Part shown: positions 7,093 through 20,192 of the stretch, one piece after another
How the letters are laid out: the number at the start of each line of letters is the position of its first letter
Numbering within the stretch: position 1 is the stretch's first letter
Assembly (NCBI GenBank): GCA_002189035.1
Contig: NEEC01000239.1
Span: 1 to 20,515 of the forward strand
Length of the DNA stretch: 20,515 nt
Source: Utricularia gibba
Taxonomy: Eukaryota; Streptophyta; Magnoliopsida; Lamiales; Lentibulariaceae
Direction: 5' to 3'
Translations under genes and position numbers: made by a program
The notes under the pieces: generated by a model
Seen by the model: only the letters and a program-made list of their open reading frames with translations
Told to the model about the DNA's origin: nothing
Database searches by the model: none

Positions 7093-9325
7093 GATTAGAG
7101 ATGGGCCTGGGTTGGATCCATTCAGGTTCGGACCCAACCCGATGAAATTCTGGGTATTACAGTTTGCATGACCCATGGGGTTGTCTTTCTGTTCAACCCG
7201 AACGGGTTAAACCCTACGGGTTTTGATTGGGCCCGAACCGAACCAAGGGTTTATCAATTTTATTTTTTATTTTTGGCTTATTGTATTTTATGGTTGTTTT
7301 TCTTTTTTTCCACGGCCGTATGGCCTTGTGGCTGCTGCTCGAGCACGCGGGCATTAACCAAGCCCATGTGGCCTCGTGGTGCTGCTGCGTATGCACACGG
7401 GCTGGGGGTCGCGCCGGGCATGAGCCCAAAGTCAGTTTTAGCCCGGCGAAAAAAGGGATGCATTTCTTAGCGTTGGGTTATCACGAGCCGCCTAATTTTT
7501 TTTCGTGGAACACCATCTAGTTTTGTGGGGGGGCGCTCTCGAGGGGCCCTTGGCTTGGGCCCCGGGTTCGGTCTGGCTGATGAGCCCACTCTGGTCCCAC
7601 TCGGCGAAAATCGTGACACATTTGTTGAAATTAGGATGTCACGTGCACCCAACACGGTTTTTTCAACAACACGCTTTATACTTGTGGAGACGCTCTCGGG
7701 GGGCACTCGAATCTTCCCATACGTCGTACCAGGCTCGAGCGTAAAGTCATTGTAGCCCGGCAAAGAAAGTGATGCATTTATTAACTTTGGGTTGTCACGA
7801 GCCGCCTAAATGGTTTTCCATGGAACACCTTCTAGTTTTGGGGGGAGGGGAGCGGGCGCTGCGCCTCGTCCGGGCCCCGGGAGCCCGGTCCCGTCCGACT
7901 CGACGAAAATCGTGATGCATTTGTTGAAGTTAGGATGTCACGAGAACCGCACACGGTTTTTTTCAACAACACACTTTATACTTAAGGAGGAGCTCTCGGG
8001 GGGGCACCCTGATCGAGCCGGAGGTCGTGCCGAACTCAGGCCCAAAGTCAGCAGTAGCGCGCCAAAAAAAGTGATGCATTTATTAACGTTGGGTTGTGAC
8101 GAGACGCGTATATGGTTTTTGAAGGAACACCTCCTCGTATTGAGGCGGGCGCTCTCGAGGGGCCCTTGGCCCGGGCCCCGGGTTCGGACGGGCTCATGGG
8201 CCCACTCGACGAAAATCATGATGCATTTGTTGAAATTGGGATGTCACGTGCACCCCACATTTGTTGAGCGAGGACGGCCAATTTTAGAGACTCGATGGGC
8301 CATTCTTCGATCAGCGTCCTACTATCTAGTTCAAACTCAAAGTCACATTATTCTTGCACAATTTCGTATGAATGAATATGGGATATGATCCGTTGGAAGC
8401 CCAAGTGTTAGAGAATTTTACTGAATCTGCTGAGCAAGGGGTTGTGAGTTCATAACAGCTGTTGAAACCTCTCCAGGGTGGTGTGCGTGGCGTGATGAGC
8501 TTTCTACAATGACAAAAAAAATATTTTTATAATCATGTGATATATGTTTATTAAAATATAAATAATGTAAATACGTTAGTTATTAAAGCATATACTACAT
8601 GTGAAAGTTTCTTAGTTTTTAATTTTATTAGCATTCGACCCTTAGTTATACTTTGGATGGAGTGTGCATTTTTATTTTAATCATTTTAATTAGCATTCGA
8701 TCCTTGGTTAAGATTCCAATCGAGTGTATATTTTTTATTTGAACGATTCTATTTGCATTCGATTCTAAGATATGATGCGGATCGAGCGTATATTTTTTAT
8801 TTTAATATTTTTATTGGCTTTCGGTCTTTAGACATGATTCGGATCGAGTGGAGATGGTTTACTTGAAACTTGTGTTAACGCTCGATCCTTAGGAGCAATG
8901 TGGAGCGTGTTTACATTGCAAGGGCACACGGGCGTGGGTTGTGCGTAAACCACGCCCGTGTGGCATGGCATTGTAATGTATACACGTTCTAAATTGCTCC
9001 TAACGGTGGAACGCTAATTAAGATTTAAAATAAATGAATATGCACTCGATCCAAAGTATACCTAAGGATCTAAGGCTAATAAAAATATGAGAGTGAAAAA
9101 TATACGCTCGATCCGCAGCATACCTAACGTTCGAATGCTAATAAAAAATATTAAAATAAAAAATACGCGCTCGATCCGCATTATACTTAAGGATCGAATG
9201 ATAATAAAAATATTTAAAGTAAAAAAATAGCAAATATGATCTGAATCATAACCAAGGATCGAATGCTAATTAAATTGACTAAAGTAAAAATACACACTCC
9301 ATCCAAAGTACAACTGAGGATCAAA
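6991..9325 (+). repeat. Macrosatellite copy 4
   Basis: This copy is 2335 bp. It is the first to show the T6 tract seen in copies 4 to 9. At 7998-8004 it has an uninterrupted G7 where its neighbours 3 and 5 have GGTGGGG. Its G-run near 7839 is one base shorter than in copies 3 and 5. Confidence 0.98.
7093..8528. repeat. GC-rich block of copy 4
   Basis: The half-repeat ladder spans 7457 to about 8258. A one-base-shorter G-run near 7839 moves the frame upstream, so the open stretch is 192 codons (7810-8388). Confidence 0.85.
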
Positions 9326-9427
9326 TGGTAATAATTAAGTCAAAGAAGCTTTCACAGTTATCCTACGGTTTAATAAATAATGTATTTCAATTATTTATAA
9401 TTTAATAAACCTATATCATATGATTAT
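8529..9427. repeat. Foldback, copy 4
   Basis: An 899-bp foldback with its stem-loop at 8925-8962; no difference from copy 3 noticed by eye. Confidence 0.93.
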
Positions 9428-11660
9428 GATTAGAGATGGGCCTGGGTTGGATCCATTCAGGTTCGGACCCAACCCGATGAAATTCTGGGTATTACAGTTT
9501 GCATGACCCATGGGGTTGTCTTTCTGTTCAACCCGAACGGGTTAAACCCTACGGGTTTTGATTGGGCCCGAACCGAACCAAGGGTTTATCAATTTTATTT
9601 TTTATTTTTGGCTTATTGTATTTTATGGTTGTTTTTCTTTTTTTCCACGGCCGTATGGCCTTGTGGCTGCTGCTCGAGCACGCGGGCATTAACCAAGCCC
9701 ATGTGGCCTCGTGGTGCTGCTGCGTATGCACACGGGCTGGGGGTCGCGCCGGGCATGAGCCCAAAGTCAGTTTTAGCCCGGCGAAAAAAGGGATGCATTT
9801 CTTAGCGTTGGGTTATCACGAGCCGCCTAATTTTTTTTCGTGGAACACCATCTAGTTTTGTGGGGGGCGCTCTCGAGGGGCCCTTGGCTTGGGCCCCGGG
9901 TTCGGTCTGGCTGATGAGCCCACTCTGGTCCCACTCGGCGAAAATCGTGACACATTTGTTGAAATTAGGATGTCACGTGCACCCAACACGGTTTTTTCAA
10001 CAACACGCTTTATACTTGTGGAGACGCTCTCGGGGGGCACTCGAATCTTCCCATACGTCGTACCAGGCTCGAGCGTAAAGTCATTGTAGCCCGGCAAAGA
10101 AAGTGATGCATTTATTAACTTTGGGTTGTCACGAGCCGCCTAAATGGTTTTCCATGGAACACCTTCTAGTTTTGGGGGGGAGGGGAGCGGGCGCTGCGCC
10201 TCGTCCGGGCCCCGGGAGCCCGGTCCCGTCCGACTCGACGAAAATCGTGATGCATTTGTTGAAGTTAGGATGTCACGAGAACCGCACACGGTTTTTTTCA
10301 ACAACACACTTTATACTTAAGGAGGAGCTCTCGGTGGGGCACCCTGATCGAGCCGGAGGTCGTGCCGAACTCAGGCCCAAAGTCAGCAGTAGCGCGCCAA
10401 AAAAAGTGATGCATTTATTAACGTTGGGTTGTGACGAGACGCGTATATGGTTTTTGAAGGAACACCTCCTCGTATTGAGGCGGGCGCTCTCGAGGGGCCC
10501 TTGGCCCGGGCCCCGGGTTCGGACGGGCTCATGGGCCCACTCGACGAAAATCATGATGCATTTGTTGAAATTGGGATGTCACGTGCACCCCACATTTGTT
10601 GAGCGAGGACGGCCAATTTTAGAGACTCGATGGGCCATTCTTCGATCAGCGTCCTACTATCTAGTTCAAACTCAAAGTCACATTATTCTTGCACAATTTC
10701 GTATGAATGAATATGGGATATGATCCGTTGGAAGCCCAAGTGTTAGAGAATTTTACTGAATCTGCTGAGCAAGGGGTTGTGAGTTCATAACAGCTGTTGA
10801 AACCTCTCCAGGGTGGTGTGCGTGGCGTGATGAGCTTTCTACAATGACAAAAAAAATATTTTTATAATCATGTGATATATGTTTATTAAAATATAAATAA
10901 TGTAAATACGTTAGTTATTAAAGCATATACTACATGTGAAAGTTTCTTAGTTTTTAATTTTATTAGCATTCGACCCTTAGTTATACTTTGGATGGAGTGT
11001 GCATTTTTATTTTAATCATTTTAATTAGCATTCGATCCTTGGTTAAGATTCCAATCGAGTGTATATTTTTTATTTGAACGATTCTATTTGCATTCGATTC
11101 TAAGATATGATGCGGATCGAGCGTATATTTTTTATTTTAATATTTTTATTGGCTTTCGGTCTTTAGACATGATTCGGATCGAGTGGAGATGGTTTACTTG
11201 AAACTTGTGTTAACGCTCGATCCTTAGGAGCAATGTGGAGCGTGTTTACATTGCAAGGGCACACGGGCGTGGGTTGTGCGTAAACCACGCCCGTGTGGCA
11301 TGGCATTGTAATGTATACACGTTCTAAATTGCTCCTAACGGTGGAACGCTAATTAAGATTTAAAATAAATGAATATGCACTCGATCCAAAGTATACCTAA
11401 GGATCTAAGGCTAATAAAAATATGAGAGTGAAAAATATACGCTCGATCCGCAGCATACCTAACGTTCGAATGCTAATAAAAAATATTAAAATAAAAAATA
11501 CGCGCTCGATCCGCATTATACTTAAGGATCGAATGATAATAAAAATATTTAAAGTAAAAAAATAGCAAATATGATCTGAATCATAACCAAGGATCGAATG
11601 CTAATTAAATTGACTAAAGTAAAAATACACACTCCATCCAAAGTACAACTGAGGATCAAA
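9326..11660 (+). repeat. Macrosatellite copy 5
   Basis: This copy is 2335 bp. The G-run near 9862 is G6 where most copies have G7. The GGTGGGG variant is present at 10333-10339. Confidence 0.98.
9428..10863. repeat. GC-rich block of copy 5
   Basis: The half-repeat ladder spans 9792 to about 10593. The 206-codon frame is open at 10103-10723. Confidence 0.85.
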
Positions 11661-11762
11661 TGGTAATAATTAAGTCAAAGAAGCTTTCACAGTTATCCTA
11701 CGGTTTAATAAATAATGTATTTCAATTATTTATAATTTAATAAACCTATATCATATGATTAT
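10864..11762. repeat. Foldback, copy 5
   Basis: An 899-bp foldback with its stem-loop at 11260-11297. Confidence 0.93.
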
Positions 11763-13994
11763 GATTAGAGATGGGCCTGGGTTGGATCCATTCAGGTTCG
11801 GACCCAACCCGATGAAATTCTGGGTATTACAGTTTGCATGACCCATGGGGTTGTCTTTCTGTTCAACCCGAACGGGTTAAACCCTACGGGTTTTGATTGG
11901 GCCCGAACCGAACCAAGGGTTTATCAATTTTATTTTTTATTTTTGGCTTATTGTATTTTATGGTTGTTTTTCTTTTTTTCCACGGCCGTATGGCCTTGTG
12001 GCTGCTGCTCGAGCACGCGGGCATTAACCAAGCCCATGTGGCCTCGTGGTGCTGCTGCGTATGCACACGGGCTGGGGGTCGCGCCGGGCATGAGCCCAAA
12101 GTCAGTTTTAGCCCGGCGAAAAAAGGGATGCATTTCTTAGCGTTGGGTTATCACGAGCCGCCTAATTTTTTTTCGTGGAACACCATCTAGTTTTGTGGGG
12201 GGGCGCTCTCGAGGGGCCCTTGGCTTGGGCCCCGGGTTCGGTCTGGCTGATGAGCCCACTCTGGTCCCACTCGGCGAAAATCGTGACACATTTGTTGAAA
12301 TTAGGATGTCACGTGCACCCAACACGGTTTTTTCAACAACACGCTTTATACTTGTGGAGACGCTCTCGGGGGGACTCGAATCTTCCCATACGTCGTACCA
12401 GGCTCGAGCGTAAAGTCATTGTAGCCCGGCAAAGAAAGTGATGCATTTATTAACTTTGGGTTGTCACGAGCCGCCTAAATGGTTTTCCATGGAACACCTT
12501 CTAGTTTTGGGGGGAGGGGAGCGGGCGCTGCGCCTCGTCCGGGCCCCGGGAGCCCGGTCCCGTCCGACTCGACGAAAATCGTGATGCATTTGTTGAAGTT
12601 AGGATGTCACGAGAACCGCACACGGTTTTTTTCAACAACACACTTTATACTTAAGGAGGAGCTCTCGGTGGGGCACCCTGATCGAGCCGGAGGTCGTGCC
12701 GAACTCAGGCCCAAAGTCAGCAGTAGCGCGCCAAAAAAAGTGATGCATTTATTAACGTTGGGTTGTGACGAGACGCGTATATGGTTTTTGAAGGAACACC
12801 TCCTCGTATTGAGGCGGGCGCTCTCGAGGGGCCCTTGGCCCGGGCCCCGGGTTCGGACGGGCTCATGGGCCCACTCGACGAAAATCATGATGCATTTGTT
12901 GAAATTGGGATGTCACGTGCACCCCACATTTGTTGAGCGAGGACGGCCAATTTTAGAGACTCGATGGGCCATTCTTCGATCAGCGTCCTACTATCTAGTT
13001 CAAACTCAAAGTCACATTATTCTTGCACAATTTCGTATGAATGAATATGGGATATGATCCGTTGGAAGCCCAAGTGTTAGAGAATTTTACTGAATCTGCT
13101 GAGCAAGGGGTTGTGAGTTCATAACAGCTGTTGAAACCTCTCCAGGGTGGTGTGCGTGGCGTGATGAGCTTTCTACAATGACAAAAAAAATATTTTTATA
13201 ATCATGTGATATATGTTTATTAAAATATAAATAATGTAAATACGTTAGTTATTAAAGCATATACTACATGTGAAAGTTTCTTAGTTTTTAATTTTATTAG
13301 CATTCGACCCTTAGTTATACTTTGGATGGAGTGTGCATTTTTATTTTAATCATTTTAATTAGCATTCGATCCTTGGTTAAGATTCCAATCGAGTGTATAT
13401 TTTTTATTTGAACGATTCTATTTGCATTCGATTCTAAGATATGATGCGGATCGAGCGTATATTTTTTATTTTAATATTTTTATTGGCTTTCGGTCTTTAG
13501 ACATGATTCGGATCGAGTGGAGATGGTTTACTTGAAACTTGTGTTAACGCTCGATCCTTAGGAGCAATGTGGAGCGTGTTTACATTGCAAGGGCACACGG
13601 GCGTGGGTTGTGCGTAAACCACGCCCGTGTGGCATGGCATTGTAATGTATACACGTTCTAAATTGCTCCTAACGGTGGAACGCTAATTAAGATTTAAAAT
13701 AAATGAATATGCACTCGATCCAAAGTATACCTAAGGATCTAAGGCTAATAAAAATATGAGAGTGAAAAATATACGCTCGATCCGCAGCATACCTAACGTT
13801 CGAATGCTAATAAAAAATATTAAAATAAAAAATACGCGCTCGATCCGCATTATACTTAAGGATCGAATGATAATAAAAATATTTAAAGTAAAAAAATAGC
13901 AAATATGATCTGAATCATAACCAAGGATCGAATGCTAATTAAATTGACTAAAGTAAAAATACACACTCCATCCAAAGTACAACTGAGGATCAAA
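11661..13994 (+). repeat. Macrosatellite copy 6
   Basis: This copy is 2334 bp. A single C after the G6 run at 12368-12373 is missing, giving GGGGGGACTCG instead of GGGGGGCACTCG. The GGTGGGG variant lies at 12667-12673. Confidence 0.98.
11763..13197. repeat. GC-rich block of copy 6
   Basis: The half-repeat ladder spans 12127 to about 12927. It includes the private loss of a C after 12373. The open frame is 192 codons (12479-13057). Confidence 0.85.
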
Positions 13995-14096
13995 TGGTAA
14001 TAATTAAGTCAAAGAAGCTTTCACAGTTATCCTACGGTTTAATAAATAATGTATTTCAATTATTTATAATTTAATAAACCTATATCATATGATTAT
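13198..14096. repeat. Foldback, copy 6
   Basis: An 899-bp foldback with its stem-loop at 13594-13631. Confidence 0.93.
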
Positions 14097-16324
14097 GATT
14101 AGAGATGGGCCTGGGTTGGATCCATTCAGGTTCGGACCCAACCCGATGAAATTCTGGGTATTACAGTTTGCATGACCCATGGGGTTGTCTTTCTGTTCAA
14201 CCCGAACGGGTTAAACCCTACGGGTTTTGATTGGGCCCGAACCGAACCAAGGGTTTATCAATTTTATTTTTTATTTTTGGCTTATTGTATTTTATGGTTG
14301 TTTTTCTTTTTTTCCACGGCCGTATGGCCTTGTGGCTGCTGCTCGAGCACGCGGGCATTAACCAAGCCCATGTGGCCTCGTGGTGCTGCTGCGTATGCAC
14401 ACGGGCTGGGGGTCGCGCCGGGCATGAGCCCAAAGTCAGTTTTAGCCCGGCGAAAAAAGGGATGCATTTCTTAGCGTTGGGTTATCACGAGCCGCCTAAT
14501 TTTTTTTCGTGGAACACCATCTAGTTTTGTGGGGGGCGCTCTCGAGGGCCCTTGGCTTGGGCCCCGGGTTCGGTCTGGCTGATGAGCCCACTCTGGTCCC
14601 ACTCGGCGAAAATCGTGACACATTTGTTGAAATTAGGATGTCACGTGCACCCAACACGGTTTTTTCAACAACACGCTTTATACTTGTGGAGACGCTCTCG
14701 GGGGGCACTCGAATCTTCCCATACGTCGTACCAGGCTCGAGCGTAAAGTCATTGTAGCCCGGCAAAGAAAGTGATGCATTTATTAACTTTGGGTTGTCAC
14801 GAGCCGCCTAAATGGTTTTCCATGGAACACCTTCTAGTTTTGGGGGGGAGGGGAGCGGGCGCTGCGCCTCGTCCGGGCCCCGGGAGCCCGGTCCCGTCCG
14901 ACTCGACGAAAATCGTGATGCATTTGTTGAAGTTAGGATGTCACGAGAACCGCACACGGTTTTTTTCAACAACACACTTTATACTTAAGGAGGAGCTCTC
15001 GGGGGGCACCCTGATCGAGCCGGAGGTCGTGCCGAACTCAGGCCCAAAGTCAGCAGTAGCGCGCCAAAAAAAGTGATGCATTTATTAACGTTGGGTTGTG
15101 ACGAGACGCGTATATGGTTTTTGAAGGAACACCTCCTCGTATTGAGGCGGGCGCTCTCGAGGGGCCCTTGGCCCGGGCCCCGGGTTCGGACGGGCTCATG
15201 GGCCCACTCGACGAAAATCATGATGCATTTGTTGAAATTGGGATGTCACGTGCACCCCACATTTGTTGAGCGAGGACGGCCAATTTTAGAGACTCGATGG
15301 GCCATTCTTCGATCAGCGTCCTACTATCTAGTTCAAACTCAAAGTCACATTATTCTTGCACAATTTCGTATGAATGAATATGGGATATGATCCGTTGGAA
15401 GCCCAAGTGTTAGAGAATTTTACTGAATCTGCTGAGCAAGGGGTTGTGAGTTCATAACAGCTGTTGAAACCTCTCCAGGGTGGTGTGCGTGGCGTGATGA
15501 GCTTTCTACAATGACAAAAAAATTTTTATAATCATGTGATATATGTTTATTAAAATATAAATAATGTAAATACGTTAGTTATTAAAGCATATACTACATG
15601 TGAAAGTTTCTTAGTTTTTAATTTTATTAGCATTCGACCCTTAGTTATACTTTGGATGGAGTGTGCATTTTTATTTTAATCATTTTAATTAGCATTCGAT
15701 CCTTGGTTAAGATTCCAATCGAGTGTATATTTTTTATTTGAACGATTCTATTTGCATTCGATTCTAAGATATGATGCGGATCGAGCGTATATTTTTTATT
15801 TTAATATTTTTATTGGCTTTCGGTCTTTAGACATGATTCGGATCGAGTGGAGATGGTTTACTTGAAACTTGTGTTAACGCTCGATCCTTAGGAGCAATGT
15901 GGAGCGTGTTTACATTGCAAGGGCACACGGGCGTGGGTTGTGCGTAAACCACGCCCGTGTGGCATGGCATTGTAATGTATACACGTTCTAAATTGCTCCT
16001 AACGGTGGAACGCTAATTAAGATTTAAAATAAATGAATATGCACTCGATCCAAAGTATACCTAAGGATCTAAGGCTAATAAAAATATGAGAGTGAAAAAT
16101 ATACGCTCGATCCGCAGCATACCTAACGTTCGAATGCTAATAAAAAATATTAAAATAAAAAATACGCGCTCGATCCGCATTATACTTAAGGATCGAATGA
16201 TAATAAAAATATTTAAAGTAAAAAAATAGCAAATATGATCTGAATCATAACCAAGGATCGAATGCTAATTAAATTGACTAAAGTAAAAATACACACTCCA
16301 TCCAAAGTACAACTGAGGATCAAA
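13995..16324 (+). repeat. Macrosatellite copy 7
   Basis: This copy is 2330 bp, shortened by a G6 run near 14531, GAGGGCCC instead of GAGGGGCCC near 14545, and an A7T5 junction at about 15515-15527 where most copies have A8TAT5. The variant site at 15001-15006 is an uninterrupted G6. Confidence 0.98.
14097..15527. repeat. GC-rich block of copy 7
   Basis: The half-repeat ladder spans 14461 to about 15260. The G6 site at 15001 breaks the long frame into 101- and 105-codon pieces. Confidence 0.85.
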
Positions 16325-16426
16325 TGGTAATAATTAAGTCAAAGAAGCTTTCACAGTTATCCTACGGTTTAATAAATAATGTATTTCAATTATTTATAAT
16401 TTAATAAACCTATATCATATGATTAT
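15528..16426. repeat. Foldback, copy 7
   Basis: An 899-bp foldback with its stem-loop at 15924-15961. The flank just outside its left border is shortened to A7T5. Confidence 0.93.
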
Positions 16427-18658
16427 GATTAGAGATGGGCCTGGGTTGGATCCATTCAGGTTCGGACCCAACCCGATGAAATTCTGGGTATTACAGTTTG
16501 CATGACCCATGGGGTTGTCTTTCTGTTCAACCCGAACGGGTTAAACCCTACGGGTTTTGATTGGGCCCGAACCGAACCAAGGGTTTATCAATTTTATTTT
16601 TTATTTTTGGCTTATTGTATTTTATGGTTGTTTTTCTTTTTTTCCACGGCCGTATGGCCTTGTGGCTGCTGCTCGAGCACGCGGGCATTAACCAAGCCCA
16701 TGTGGCCTCGTGGTGCTGCTGCGTATGCACACGGGCTGGGGGTCGCGCCGGGCATGAGCCCAAAGTCAGTTTTAGCCCGGCGAAAAAAGGGATGCATTTC
16801 TTAGCGTTGGGTTATCACGAGCCGCCTAATTTTTTTTCGTGGAACACCATCTAGTTTTGTGGGGGGGCGCTCTCGAGGGGCCCTTGGCTTGGGCCCCGGG
16901 TTCGGTCTGGCTGATGAGCCCACTCTGGTCCCACTCGGCGAAAATCGTGACACATTTGTTGAAATTAGGATGTCACGTGCACCCAACACGGTTTTTTCAA
17001 CAACACGCTTTATACTTGTGGAGACGCTCTCGGGGGGCACTCGAATCTTCCCATACGTCGTACCAGGCTCGAGCGTAAAGTCATTGTAGCCCGGCAAAGA
17101 AAGTGATGCATTTATTAACTTTGGGTTGTCACGAGCCGCCTAAATGGTTTTCCATGGAACACCTTCTAGTTTTGGGGGGGAGGGAGCGGGCGCTGCGCCT
17201 CGTCCGGGCCCCGGGAGCCCGGTCCCGTCCGACTCGACGAAAATCGTGATGCATTTGTTGAAGTTAGGATGTCACGAGAACCGCACACGGTTTTTTTCAA
17301 CAACACACTTTATACTTAAGGAGGAGCTCTCGGGGGGCACCCTGATCGAGCCGGAGGTCGTGCCGAACTCAGGCCCAAAGTCAGCAGTAGCGCGCCAAAA
17401 AAAGTGATGCATTTATTAACGTTGGGTTGTGACGAGACGCGTATATGGTTTTTGAAGGAACACCTCCTCGTATTGAGGCGGGCGCTCTCGAGGGGCCCTT
17501 GGCCCGGGCCCCGGGTTCGGACGGGCTCATGGGCCCACTCGACGAAAATCATGATGCATTTGTTGAAATTGGGATGTCACGTGCACCCCACATTTGTTGA
17601 GCGAGGACGGCCAATTTTAGAGACTCGATGGGCCATTCTTCGATCAGCGTCCTACTATCTAGTTCAAACTCAAAGTCACATTATTCTTGCACAATTTCGT
17701 ATGAATGAATATGGGATATGATCCGTTGGAAGCCCAAGTGTTAGAGAATTTTACTGAATCTGCTGAGCAAGGGGTTGTGAGTTCATAACAGCTGTTGAAA
17801 CCTCTCCAGGGTGGTGTGCGTGGCGTGATGAGCTTTCTACAATGACAAAAAAAATATTTTTATAATCATGTGATATATGTTTATTAAAATATAAATAATG
17901 TAAATACGTTAGTTATTAAAGCATATACTACATGTGAAAGTTTCTTAGTTTTTAATTTTATTAGCATTCGACCCTTAGTTATACTTTGGATGGAGTGTGC
18001 ATTTTTATTTTAATCATTTTAATTAGCATTCGATCCTTGGTTAAGATTCCAATCGAGTGTATATTTTTTATTTGAACGATTCTATTTGCATTCGATTCTA
18101 AGATATGATGCGGATCGAGCGTATATTTTTTATTTTAATATTTTTATTGGCTTTCGGTCTTTAGACATGATTCGGATCGAGTGGAGATGGTTTACTTGAA
18201 ACTTGTGTTAACGCTCGATCCTTAGGAGCAATGTGGAGCGTGTTTACATTGCAAGGGCACACGGGCGTGGGTTGTGCGTAAACCACGCCCGTGTGGCATG
18301 GCATTGTAATGTATACACGTTCTAAATTGCTCCTAACGGTGGAACGCTAATTAAGATTTAAAATAAATGAATATGCACTCGATCCAAAGTATACCTAAGG
18401 ATCTAAGGCTAATAAAAATATGAGAGTGAAAAATATACGCTCGATCCGCAGCATACCTAACGTTCGAATGCTAATAAAAAATATTAAAATAAAAAATACG
18501 CGCTCGATCCGCATTATACTTAAGGATCGAATGATAATAAAAATATTTAAAGTAAAAAAATAGCAAATATGATCTGAATCATAACCAAGGATCGAATGCT
18601 AATTAAATTGACTAAAGTAAAAATACACACTCCATCCAAAGTACAACTGAGGATCAAA
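16325..18658 (+). repeat. Macrosatellite copy 8
   Basis: This copy is 2334 bp. It shares GGGGGGGAGGGAGCG (G3 in place of G4 after the A, near 17174) with copy 9 only. The variant site at 17332-17337 is G6. Confidence 0.98.
16427..17861. repeat. GC-rich block of copy 8
   Basis: The half-repeat ladder spans 16791 to about 17592. The G3 variant near 17174, shared with copy 9, and the G6 site at 17332 break the long frame into 87 and 105 codons. Confidence 0.85.
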
Positions 18659-18760
18659 TGGTAATAATTAAGTCAAAGAAGCTTTCACAGTTATCCTACG
18701 GTTTAATAAATAATGTATTTCAATTATTTATAATTTAATAAACCTATATCATATGATTAT
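17862..18760. repeat. Foldback, copy 8
   Basis: An 899-bp foldback with its stem-loop at 18258-18295. Confidence 0.93.
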
Positions 18761-20192
18761 GATTAGAGATGGGCCTGGGTTGGATCCATTCAGGTTCGGA
18801 CCCAACCCGATGAAATTCTGGGTATTACAGTTTGCATGACCCATGGGGTTGTCTTTCTGTTCAACCCGAACGGGTTAAACCCTACGGGTTTTGATTGGGC
18901 CCGAACCGAACCAAGGGTTTATCAATTTTATTTTTTATTTTTGGCTTATTGTATTTTATGGTTGTTTTTCTTTTTTTCCACGGCCGTATGGCCTTGTGGC
19001 TGCTGCTCGAGCACGCGGGCATTAACCAAGCCCATGTGGCCTCGTGGTGCTGCTGCGTATGCACACGGGCTGGGGGTCGCGCCGGGCATGAGCCCAAAGT
19101 CAGTTTTAGCCCGGCGAAAAAAGGGATGCATTTCTTAGCGTTGGGTTATCACGAGCCGCCTAATTTTTTTTCGTGGAACACCATCTAGTTTTGTGGGGGG
19201 GCGCTCTCGAGGGGCCCTTGGCTTGGGCCCCGGGTTCGGTCTGGCTGATGAGCCCACTCTGGTCCCACTCGGCGAAAATCGTGACACATTTGTTGAAATT
19301 AGGATGTCACGTGCACCCAACACGGTTTTTTCAACAACACGCTTTATACTTGTGGAGACGCTCTCGGGGGGCACTCGAATCTTCCCATACGTCGTACCAG
19401 GCTCGAGCGTAAAGTCATTGTAGCCCGGCAAAGAAAGTGATGCATTTATTAACTTTGGGTTGTCACGAGCCGCCTAAATGGTTTTCCATGGAACACCTTC
19501 TAGTTTTGGGGGGGAGGGAGCGGGCGCTGCGCCTCGTCCGGGCCCCGGGAGCCCGGTCCCGTCCGACTCGACGAAAATCGTGATGCATTTGTTGAAGTTA
19601 GGATGTCACGAGAACCGCACACGTTTTTTTTCAACAACACACTTTATACTTAAGGAGGAGCTCTCGGGGGGCACCCTGATCGAGCCGGAGGTCGTGCGAA
19701 CTCGGGCCCAAAGTCAGCAGTAGCGCGCCAAAAAAAGTGATGCATTTATTAACGTTGGGTTGTGACGAGACGCGTATATGGTTTTTGAAGGAACACCTCC
19801 TCGTATTGAGGCGGGCGCTCTCGAGGGGCCCTTGGCCCGGGCCCCGGGTTCGGACGGGCTCATGGGCCCACTCGACGAAAATCATGATGCATTTGTTGAA
19901 ATTGGGATGTCACGTGCACCCCACATTTGTTGAGCGAGGACGGCCAATTTTAGAGACTCGATGGGCCATTCTTCGATCAGCGTCCTACTATCTAGTTCAA
20001 ACTCAAAGTCACATTATTCTTGCACAATTTCGTATGAATGAATATGGGATATGATCCGTTGGAAGCCCAAGTGTTAGAGAATTTTACTGAATCTGCTGAG
20101 CAAGGGGTTGTGAGTTCATAACAGCTGTTGAAACCTCTCCAGGGTGGTGTGCGTGGCGTGATGAGCTTTCTACAATGACAAAAAAATTTTTT
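18761..20192. repeat. GC-rich block of copy 9
   Basis: The half-repeat ladder spans 19125 to about 19924. The frame is broken into 81 and 105 codons by the G6 site and by the missing C near 19697. Confidence 0.85.
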
